Made by a program: the position numbers and the translations under genes
Shown: positions 37,201 through 49,200 of the stretch, piece after piece
Position numbering within the stretch: the stretch's first letter is position 1
How the letters are laid out: every line of letters starts with the position of its first letter
Notes under the pieces: model-generated
Told to the model about the DNA's origin: nothing
Database searches by the model: none
Seen by the model: the letters and a program-made list of their open reading frames with translations, nothing else
From: Gibbula magus
Taxonomy: Eukaryota; Mollusca; Gastropoda; Trochida; Trochidae
Assembly (NCBI GenBank): GCA_936450465.1
Contig: OW388297.1
Coordinates: 48,684,130 to 48,748,129, forward strand
DNA length: 64,000 bases
Direction: 5' to 3'

Positions 37201-40200
37201 CTACTTCCTTTTACTTTACTAAAGGTGCATCCATTGCGCCGTTTGGGGTCACATATGCCAAATGTTATAAATGGTGTTATTTTATCTGGAAGTTCTGGCT
37301 GTTGCCGAAAATTGCCATGTTGGTGATAATCGACTCAAAACATCAGCACAAATTATGGTTGATAATGTTGAATAATAGGTCATGGCTACTGTACATGAAA
37401 ATGGGACGTGTAGTTTTGGTTTCTACACATGCATAATGACGTTGCTCGATTTAAATTGGAAACTATTAGTTATGATATATTTTACGATTGGGGATGGGTA
37501 TGCAAGTTGAGTGAAACTATTTGAACTTAAATCCGCCCTTATGGAATGTTGGCACGTGTTAAAGTCAAATAAAATATTATGAAACAATACTAGATGCATC
37601 TTTAATAGCAGAATATTTACGAAATATCTAAATGATAAAATTACACATTTTGATAGCAAGAAAATCAACAACATCAATTTAACACTCGATATTGATTATC
37701 GATAAAGAGCTATTCATTTTTGAATTCAATGAAAATGACATGCAAAAGTATACGAGACGGTAATGTCAAAATGGTAGAGACAATCATCCCACGCCCTGGT
37801 GAAAATCATTATTACGATTTGTCAAGCAAAGCTGTATGATATTGTGAATGAAACACTATCGTGAACATGTTTATATTTCGTTTGGTCACTCGAAAACGCC
37901 CTATTACATGAGCTAAAATGTCAAATACGGTTAAACAGCAAATGAATTAGTGTCAAATACAATGTAACTCACCTTCATTTCGCTCCGAAAAGACCTTGAA
38001 ACACTTATTATGTGTACTAATGACATTAGTAATGTTTAAAACATCAGACCACTCCATTTTGGCCACTTCTTCGCAACCACGCGCTTTTGATTGTGTGCAG
38101 CACGTGAAGTTAGTTAAACGTAGCTTGGCAACATGACATTCATGATGTCCGTGCATCACAAGATGCAATGAACAATGTCCGTGCAGCCACGGTGTTCGCT
38201 TAACGCCAGTAGAGTGTTGGTCATGGACTGAATGGCTTGTTAAAACAGAATAATATGTTGTCAAAAACAATCTTATAAATGTTTGTTTGTATATATTCAA
38301 AGAAAAGGTGATGTAGTTTCTGTAGTAAAAACGAAAATAAACAGTTGGTTACTTGCTAGGAATTTCTGTTTGACAACAATGAATGTACACAGCTCGATTT
38401 GCACGTGAATTTCGCGAAGTGTACACGTGATGTTGAAGCAATGTTTAGAGTAGAATTCACTCAAGCATTACATCATTACAACTATTTCAAAACGTTCAAT
38501 TAAAGTAACTATTTCGTTTTTAAGGAGAGATGGGACGATGAAACAAAATATTTTAGAATTCGTTTATTTTTTCAAAATAGCAGGTTATTTGTGTCTTTTT
38601 TCCAAAAATGTAAGAAAATGTGGGTGTCACCGAACGATTTAAAGAGTTATCGGCATTAATAATAATACTCGCGTCGGCAAATTACGCCATTTTTGACTGA
38701 TTTGGTGTATTTAAATTAAGCGCACACTTTCAACGAATAAACTCCGAATCATTTCAATCACATTCGGGGATGTATAGCAAATCTATATTTTGAAAATTAA
38801 TGACGCTGGAAAGAGAAACAAAATTAAATTAAGCACCTTTTAATTAAAAACGGCATTTTTATCATCGCATTTCGCATACTCAACAGGATTTGTCACTACC
38901 ACACATATTTTAGATATTGCTAAAACTTTAATATGATGTGCGCAGTTAACTGAACAAACGAATTCAGAAATAATAATAGGGGGTCACCGGAGGTTTTTCA
39001 TCACTTTAACGTCATTTTTTAAATTACCTTCATAAACATAAAAACCTTACGTCACGGCAATTTTGATGGTTTCAAGTGTAACTTTGACGGCATACTGTGT
39101 AACCATTATTGAACATACAATCAATCTAGGAGTGCATGATGGAAGAATAACTATCAGTTGATTATACCAGGCGATTTAAATTCGTCAGTAACTAAGGATA
39201 CGTATGTAATTCGAATAACACACACAGTAACATATTTACCGCGAATATAGGTGACGATAACGTTATGCGGCATGTCGTAAAATGACCGTTAAAAAGGCGT
39301 TACGGAAAATTTAAGCACTTTCCGTTAGTATATGGATAAGCGTATGCCCCAAACAACGTAATCCATATATTTTGAGACTTATTCACTACAATAATTTGTT
39401 GTCGCAAAATGTTACCGTAAGCGAGTTCGATTTCTGGGTCCCATCTCTCCTTAAATTAATGAAAATAAAAACGGCTTGTCACTTTGTCAATCATAACCAT
39501 GTGGTGTATGTGAAATAATGACCTCGACCTCGTGAATATCTGCGATAACCAACTCGCGTACCGCTCGATGGTTATCACAGATATTCACTCGGTCTGCGGT
39601 CATTATTTCAACCATAATTCACGGCAGACTCTCAGTTTACAAGCCGTGGCACCGGGTCCCGAGTCGATTGTGTCCGTGAGTCGCTCCATGAGAATGGCTG
39701 TATTTACGCTCCGCGATTAGCCGTGACAATGAAGCTTTGATCAGTGTCTGGTCGGAATGTCCAGCAAAATTCACAGCAATTTGCGTGTGCATTGTTGACC
39801 CGTAACGCATCGATAATTAGCTTTACAAAAGGCCAATTTTGTCGTGCTTCGCCCCGAAGCCTTAATTTCGCTTGAGGCTATTTTCACCCACGTGTTTGCA
39901 TTGCGTCGGGTTTGCCTCGCCCGAGCCTGCTATCTGCCTCGCATCTAGCGAGACGGGAAAAAAATCGCTAACTCGCCTTACTCCCGCACTTCATATCATG
40001 TGAGCGAATTGTTTGGTTTCAAAAACAAATACGGCAAAATAAAGGGAAAAGAATGGACTACATTCCCATATAAAATTAGAAAATGTCAAAAAGAAAAAAA
40101 GACACAGCAAGCGCCGTGGAAAAGGTCATGTTTACACTTCAACAATCCCTTTAACAATCGGCGATTTTCACAACTTCTTACACATTTATCACGGCTAAAA

Positions 40201-43200
40201 TACTGAATGCATTTTCATATTTTCTATATCACAATAAACCGAAAAGAATAATCTTTTATTCTATATAAAATGCGCATATTTATTCACAGAAATAAAGATA
40301 CAATTTTACCTTTCTGAGAGGCATGTGAAACCAAACGGCACACAAACTAATCAACATATTTTCATCAGTCATGGTTCGAGGTTAGCTTTTATTTGAAAGG
40401 TCAAACAACATAACCATATTTGGGTTGACATGTGCTTATTTGTCAACTGGTTCGAGATGATTTCTTGGAAAAGTGCGATGAACGACCGTTCGCAATGCCG
40501 CATACATGTTGTAAGTATTTACGATTTGATAGGTGGAACTAAAGACAAACTTTACATAGCTATATAATTATAACCAAAGGTCGCATTCTAATAATTTTTA
40601 TATCATTGTGAAGCTAGACATCTTGTCTTCAATTCCTTATATAAATGGATTTTTTTCGTTTTGTATTTATGATGTTACGAGGCCTGAATTAAAGACAATC
40701 TTTCGAAAGTAATAGAATAAAAAAAAAAATCATAGAAAATTCATTCAAAGTTTCTGGTGTGAATTAGCCATTTGTGTACGGGTGTCGCTACTTGAATTTG
40801 TATTGAACGCCCGTATATAGTCCTTATTCGCCATGTAGATGCGGTATATTTTGTAAAAACGGTACCGGAATCGCCGCCTGGAAATTCCGCCAGCAGAGCT
40901 AGTTAGTGCCAAAGCCCAAACTACTGCTGCGAGCCTGTAAATTCCGCCACAGGAGCTAAAATTGGTAAAATATATATACGCAACGTAAGGGTTAAGATTC
41001 AAGGGCAAAAACTAATAATAAAAAATAATATTTCAGAACTGGACTTTGAACTCTATGAAGAGTATCATCTGGACTACCTACATTATAATTTCATTCAGCT
41101 AGATGTGATAGTTGCCGAGAAAACTTGTCCCAATTGGAGCATCAAAGCTCTTTTGGTACTAAGTTCAATTTCGGATTCAAGGGCCATAACTCCCTAAAAA
41201 ATAATATTTCGGAACTGGTTTTCGTTCTAAATAAAGAGTATGGTCATGAGTACTCACAACCAAAATTTCCTTCTTCTAAGTTTAATAGTTTCTGAGAAAA
41301 CCTGTCCGGATTGAACACAATAAAACTAAGTCCAAAAAGTGACATTTCCATGGAAACGACGAAAAAATGAAACCTCAGAGAACTGAAAATTGTCTGTGTG
41401 CTATGGGAAGAACATGTTTAACAACTGTACAAAGTTTGGTTGATGTACCTTTGACGGTTTTTGAGAAAATTGACCGGACGGAAGGACGGACAGAATGACC
41501 GCTATATACCCCCGCTTACTTCGTAGCGGGGGTATAAATAATTATTACACATACAACATTAAAATTAAAACATGAACATTTAATTAACTGATTAATTTCA
41601 AATCAACTTCTTGAAATGTAATTTGAGAACTATTTGAGGAGCACCTAACAGCTGCTATACAGAGATGAAAAGGCCCAAATAACTCGACACAAAGAAGTTG
41701 ATCATCCTTTTTAATTGAATGACCATTTTTCATCTTTAATTCTTAAGCCTTTCTCATTTGTCTGTTTTTTTTGTCTTGATTATTTATTATTATTATGCAT
41801 TACTTTGAACTTTCATAATAATTTTCTAATGATATTTCAATTGTATCAGTATGTTATGATATACAGTGGTCCCTCGCTATAACGCAAGGTCTGGGAGCCA
41901 AATACTAAAACCTGTGTTATAGAGAATCAGCGGTAAAGCGAACAAGAGTTGGAAGGAAAAATAATGGCTTGTCTTCAGCTATCAAACATAACCAACCTTT
42001 CCTCGGGATTCCATAGTATTAATTTAAATACATTTATTTTATGTGTTGTGTTTTCAAATAAATATTTATATTCAATTTTGCAAATAAATATGTGAGCCTA
42101 CAGTACCGGTAACTTTCTATTTTTAACTCGCGCAGTGAACACAGCTAAGATTCAAGGGCAAAAACTAATAATAAAAAATAATATTTCAGAACTGGACTTT
42201 GAACTCTATGAAGAGTTTCATCTGGACTACCTACATTATAATTTCATTCAGCTAGATGTGATAGTTGCCGAGAAAACTTGTCCCAATTGGAGCATCAAAG
42301 CTCTTTTGGTACTAAGTTCAATTTCGGATTCAAGGGCCATAACTCCCTAAAAAATAATATTTCGGAACTGGTTTTCGTTCTAAATAAAGAGTATGGTCAT
42401 GAGTACTCACAACCAAAATTTCCTTCTTCTAAGTTTAATAGTTTCTGAGAAAACCTGTCCGGATTGAACACAATAAAACTAAGTCCAAAAAGTGACATTT
42501 CCATGGAAACGACGAAAAAATGAAACCTCAGAGAACTGAAAATTGTCTGTGTGCTATGGGAAGAACATGTTTAACAACTGTACAAAGTTTGGTTGATGTA
42601 CCTTTGACGGTTTTTGAGAAAATTGACCGGACAGAAGGACGGACAGAATGACCGCTATATACCCCCGCTTACTTCGTAGCGGGGGTATAAATAATTATTA
42701 CACATACAACATTAAAATTAAAACATGAACATTTAATTAACTGATTAATTTCAAATCAACTTCTTGAAATGTAATTTGAGAACTATTTGAGGAGCACCTA
42801 ACAGCTGCTATACAGAGATGAAAAGGCCCAAATAACTCGACACAAAGAAGTTGATCATCCTTTTTAATTGAATGACCATTTTTCATCTTTAATTCTTAAG
42901 CCTTTCTCATTTGTCTGTTTTTTTTGTCTTGATTATTTATTATTATTATGCATTACTTTGAACTTTCATAATAATTTTCTAATGATATTTCAATTGTATC
43001 AGTATGTTATGATATACAGTGGTCCCTCGCTATAACGCAAGGTCTGGGAGCCAAATACTAAAACCTGTGTTATAGAGAATCAGCGGTAAAGCGAACAAGA
43101 GTTGGAAGGAAAAATAATGGCTTGTCTTCAGCTATCAAACATAACCAACCTTTCCTCGGGATTCCATAGTATTAATTTAAATACATTTATTTTATGTGTT

Positions 43201-46200
43201 GTGTTTTCAAATAAATATTTATATTCAATTTTGCAAATAAATATGTGAGCCTACAGTACCGGTAACTTTCTATTTTTAACTCGCGCAGTGAACACAGCTA
43301 AGATTCAAGGGCAAAAACTAATAATAAAAAATAATATTTCAGAACTGGACTTTGAACTCTATGAAGAGTATCATCTGGACTACCTACATTATAATTTCAT
43401 TCAGCTAGATGTGATAGTTGCCGAGAAAACTTGTCCCAATTGGAGCATCAAAGCTCTTTTGGTACTAAGTTCAATTTCGGATTCAAGGGCCATAACTCCC
43501 TAAAAAATAATATTTCGGAACTGGTTTTCGTTCTAAATAAAGAGTATGGTCATGAGTACTCACAACCAAAATTTCCTTCTTCTAAGTTTAATAGTTTCTG
43601 AGAAAACCTGTCCGGATTGAACACAATAAAACTAAGTCCAAAAAGTGACATTTCCATGGAAACGACGAAAAAATGAAACCTCAGAGAACTGAAAATTGTC
43701 TGTGTGCTATGGGAAGAACATGTTTAACAACTGTACAAAGTTTGGTTGATGTACCTTTGACGGTTTTTGAGAAAATTGACCGGACGGAAGGACGGACAGA
43801 ATGACCGCTATATACCCCCGCTTACTTCGTAGCGGGGGTATAAATAATTATTACACATACAACATTAAAATTAAAACATGAACATTTAATTAACTGATTA
43901 ATTTCAAATCAACTTCTTGAAATGTAATTTGAGAACTATTTGAGGAGCACCTAACAGCTGCTATACAGAGATGAAAAGGCCCAAATAACTCGACACAAAG
44001 AAGTTGATCATCCTTTTTAATTGAATGACCATTTTTCATCTTTAATTCTTAAGCCTTTCTCATTTGTCTGTTTTTTTTGTCTTGATTATTTATTATTATT
44101 ATGCATTACTTTGAACTTTCATAATAATTTTCTAATGATATTTCAATTGTATCAGTATGTTATGATATACAGTGGTCCCTCGCTATAACGCAAGGTCTGG
44201 GAGCCAAATACTAAAACCTGTGTTATAGAGAATCAGCGGTAAAGCGAACAAGAGTTGGAAGGAAAAATAATGGCTTGTCTTCAGCTATCAAACATAACCA
44301 ACCTTTCCTCGGGATTCCATAGTTTTAATTTAAATACATTTATTTTATGTGTTGTGTTTTCAAATAAATATTTATATTCAATTTTGCAAATAAATATGTG
44401 AGCCTACAGTACCGGTAACTTTCTATTTTTAACTCGCGCAGTGAACACAGCTAAGATTCAAGGGCAAAAACTAATAATAAAAAATAATATTTCAGAACTG
44501 GACTTTGAACTCTATGAAGAGTATCATCTGGACTACCTACATTATAATTTCATTCAGCTAGATGTGATAGTTGCCGAGAAAACTTGTCCCAATTGGAGCA
44601 TCAAAGCTCTTTTGGTACTAAGTTCAATTTCGGATTCAAGGGCCATAACTCCCTAAAAAATAATATTTCGGAACTGGTTTTCGTTCTAAATAAAGAGTAT
44701 GGTCATGAGTACTCACAACCAAAATTTCCTTCTTCTAAGTTTAATAGTTTCTGAGAAAACCTGTCCGGATTGAACACAATAAAACTAAGTCCAAAAAGTG
44801 ACATTTCCATGGAAACGACGAAAAAATGAAACCTCAGAGAACTGAAAATTGTCTGTGTGCTATGGGAAGAAAATGTTTAACCCTTACGTTGCGTATATAT
44901 ATTTTACCCTTTTTAGCCCCTGTGGCGGAATTTACAGGCTCGCAGCTCGCAGCAGTAGTTTGAGCTTAGGCACTAACGAGCTCTGCTGGCGGAATTTCCA
45001 GGCGGCGATTCCGGTACCGTATTTACGAAATATACCGCATCTACATGGCGAATAAGGACTATATACGGGCGTTCAATACAAATTCAAGTAGCGACACCCG
45101 TACACAAATGGCTAATTCACACCCGAAACTTTGAATGAATTTTCTATGATTTTTCGAAATATACCGCATCTACATGGCGAATAAGGACTATATACGGGCG
45201 TTCAATACAAATTCAAGTAGCGACACCCGTACACAAATGGCTAATTCACACCCGAAACTTTGAATGAATTTTCTATGATTTTTCGTTTTTATTCTATTAC
45301 TTTCGAAAGATTGTCTTTAATTCGGGCCTCGTAACATCATAAATACCAAACGAAAAAAAATCCATTTATATACGGAATTGAAGACAAGATGTCTAGCTTC
45401 ACAATGATATAAAAATTATTAGAATGCGACCTTTGGTTATAATTCTATAGCTATGTAAAGTTTGTCTTTATTTCCACCTATAAAATCGTCAATACTTACA
45501 ACATGTATGCGGCATTGCAAACGGTCGTTCATCGCACTTTTCCAAGAAATCATAATCTCGAACCAGTTGACAAATAAGCACATGTCAACCCAAATATGGA
45601 TATGTTGTTTGACTTTTCAAATAAACGCTAACCTCGAACCATAACTGATGAAAATATGTTGATTAGTTTGTGTGCCGTTTGGTTTCCAATGCCTCTCAGA
45701 AAGGTAAAATTGTATCTTTATTTCTGTGAATAAATATGCGCATTTTATATAGAATAAAAGATTATTCTTTTCGGTTTATTGTGATATAAAAATTATGAAA
45801 ATGCATTCAGTATTTTAGCCGTGAAAAATGTTTTAGAAGTTGTGAAAATCGCCGATTGTTTCAAAATCTATGAAGTGTAAACATGACCTTTTTCACGGCG
45901 CTTGCTGTGTCTTTATTATTTTTTTGAGATTTTCTAATTTTATATGGGAATGTAGTCCATTGTTTCCCCTTTATTTTGCCGTATTTTTTTTTGAAAACAA
46001 ACAATTCACTCACATGATATGAAGTGCGGGAGTAAGGCGAGTTAGCGATTTTTTTCCCCGTCTCGCGAGATGCGAGGCAGATAGCAGTCTCGGGCGAGGC
46101 AAACCCGAGGCAATACAAACACGTGGGTGAAAATAGCCTCAAGCGAATTAATGCTTCGGGGGCTAAGCCCGACAAAATTGGCCTTTTGTAAAGCTAATTA

Positions 46201-49200
46201 TCGATGCGTTACGGGTCAACAATGCACACGCAATTTGGTGTGAATTTTACTTGATATTTCGACCGGACATTCACACAGACTCGTTATCGTGGCTATCTGC
46301 GAGATGTATGTAAACAAGTTTTCATGTGGCGATATACGGACACACTTCGTCTCGCATTTCGCCTTGGGGGCAAATATAATTATTACTGACCCGGTAAATG
46401 CACTAAGTCCAACGTACGGGTCTCGCCAAGGGTTCTAACATTTTTCTCTATGAGCCTCCCGGATAATTACGGGACCCGCAAGTTAAGGGTTAACAACTGT
46501 ACAAAGTTTGGTTGATGTACCTTTGATGGTTTTTGAGAAAATTGACCGGACGGAAGGACGGACAGAATGACCGCTATATACCCCCGCTTACTTCGTAGCG
46601 GGGGTATAATTAATTATTACACATACAACATTAAAATTAAAACATGAACATTTCATTAACTGATTAATTTCAAATCAACTTCTTGAAATGTAATTTGAGA
46701 ACTATTTGAGGAGCACCTAACAGCTGCTATACAGAGATGAAAAGGCCCAAATAACTCGACACAAAGAAGTTGATCATCCTTTTTAATTGAATGACCATTT
46801 TTCATCTTTAATTCTTAAGCCTTTCTCATTTGTCTGTTTTTTTTGTCTTGATTATTTATTATTATTATGCATTACTTTGAACTTTCATAATAATTTTCTA
46901 ATGATATTTCAATTGTATCAGTATGTTATGATATACAGTGTTCCCTCGCTATAACGCAAGGTCTGGGAGCCAAATACTAAAACCTGTGTTATAGAGAATC
47001 AGCGGTAAAGCGAACAAGAGTTGGAAGGAAAAATAATGGCTTGTCTTCAGCTATCAAACATAACCAACCTTTCCTCGGGATTCCATAGTATTAATTTAAA
47101 TACATTTATTTTATGTGTTGTGTTTTCAAATAAATATTTATATTCAATTTTGCAAATAAATATGTGAGCCTACAGTACCGGTAACTTTCTATTTTTAACT
47201 CGCGCAGTGAACACAGCTGAATGTCGTAATTTCAAGAGCCGATAGATGAAGCATTCAAACATTATAATGATTTGTTAATGTTTTTTTCTATTGATATCTT
47301 CACAAAAATATTATTAATATTGTTTATAACCATGTGACAAACTAGAAAGCTGAATGAAAACAAACATCTGTTTATCAATGACAATATCAAATTCAGTTGA
47401 ATAAAATTTGTTTCAAATATTCAGTCATGTTAAAATAAAGCTTGAATGGTAAAATTTTTCATTTTGTTCAGCTGTTCTTCGATTTGATTATAAGTCATAC
47501 ATAATTGAATCTAAATATTATATTAGGAGCCATGGCGTTCCAACGAGTCCGCGGTACATTGAAGGGCGTTAGAGCGAGGGACCACTGCATATAGAATACT
47601 TACTTATCTGACCCCTTCATATCAAGGATTCTTTCATACAGAGTCTGCACGACTTCAAAACTGAAACATAACAATACAATAATACCATTATCAGTAGCAA
47701 CAATATTTGCATTGGAGGTGTCTAGACCATACGAAAAGATCTTTGACCCATTGAACCCCTTTGTACATAGTAATAAGGTAGATATACAGAAAGTAAATAC
47801 TATGTAAAGGCGGAGATATGGGGTGGTGGTGGGAAATGAATTGATACTGAACTCAGAAGTAATTGATAATAACGGATGAAAAGTGTCTGCGATTGAGACA
47901 AAGGAAATAATTATTAGAAGTGCGCATACGCATGATATGTCGCATACAAACAAAAAGCAATCACCGGGCCCCTTGCCACAAGTAAAATATAAACATAAAT
48001 AATGAATGACTAAACTATATAAATTGAAAATAATATAACAAGTAAGTGGCATACATTAAATGATAATGAATATTGGTTGTAATGAAATAAAATATTGAAA
48101 GCAAATGTTACGTAATTAAAGAAATGTTTAAATAATGATTTAAATTACAGGTTATGAAGAAAGCAATTAGGGTTGTAAAATATGGATATTAAAGAATCTT
48201 GTAAAGATTGTGTAGTACAAGTTAGATAAAAATTAGTGAGAGGTATTGTCTTTGGTTCTAAACAAGCCTAAAATATTTAAGGCATCAATGAGTGTAGGTC
48301 AACAATTTTCTTAATTCACACTAATCCTTGTCATATGTCATTATCGTCAACTCGTTGGATTTGGAAAGACACCATTTTCGGAATTTTAAATGGGCAATTC
48401 CCCTTTGTAGCAATTTGTGTAAAATGGCCCATGGTCCATACTTTTCCCGATCCCTGCAATTCCCGTCTTTGTACTTAGATACTGCTAAGTGATATTTCTT
48501 ACCTTTTCATTGAGTTTGTGGAGTACACCAGGACGTATCCATCTATGTTGACAAAATAATTCTGCGGAGGTAGAGAGTACTCATCCTGGATACAAAAAAT
48601 AATAATATCTGTATATCAAATCTCAATTTAATGATTATATTGGGAAATGAAACTGTAACTTTCAATACTTTTCAGCTCAACATTCTATATTGCAAACATA
48701 TGACCTGTGACCTTTCACTTGAATTAACAAAATATTTAAAAAAAATTCCATCAAGTTCAGAATGGAATATTAAAAGGGCATTTGAGAAGTCAAACATTTC
48801 CAATTTCCTGGAGTAATGTTTCCAATCACATTATGCAATGTCACATCAAACTAGAAAAACTAGATGGACTGTCTCTGAGGGAGGGTAAAAAATCTGCAAA
48901 GGTTTCGCTTTGAAATTACAATAATGGATGAAGGGGGGAAAAAGTTATTGGGATGAGCCATGCATGCATCCAGAGTATATAGAGTAGATTTATAGGAGCG
49001 TATACTCTGGATTATCGAGAATGGGAGGGGAGTAATCCTGCAATGATTTCATTTGAATGATATTTCTGAAACATTTCAAACAGTAACACATGTGCTTGAC
49101 CTGAGGCCTGCTCCTTAGATCTTAGAGTAGGATCTTAAAATCCGGTACATGCGTGAGGTGAAAGGAGTGGCTCTGAACAGTCTTCTTGGCGTCTGGATGT

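Larger units (their letters stand above)
36223..41536 (+). mobile_element. hairpin-ended element family B, split by a piggyBac-like insertion
   Basis: The left end (CTCACATACCCCCGCC) abuts the family A element. The right end is a hairpin, ATACCCCCGCT / AGCGGGGGTAT, at about 41508-41535, preceded by a GGACGGAAGGACGG stretch. The body is interrupted by the 4.5-kb element at 36455-40991. The reverse-oriented homologue is at 57266-58694. Confidence 0.6.

Noticed and set aside
37953..38300. 115-codon frame inside the 4.5-kb piggyBac-like element
   Set aside because: No DDD-type transposase motifs or other domain, AT-biased composition; most likely chance.
42135..44656. Repeated 71-codon open frames in the tandem array
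   Set aside because: They are identical because the DNA is a 1,153-bp tandem duplication of a transposon piece; the frame has stops in related copies and no known domain.
45861..46175. 104-codon minus-strand frame in the 1.6-kb element
   Set aside because: It lies in the inverted, shared non-coding part of the two piggyBac-like elements and is broken in the long copy.
47600..48052. 150-codon minus-strand open frame
   Set aside because: Only its last part (47604-47660) is Rheb exon 5; the rest is intron read-through upstream of a clear TTTCAG acceptor.
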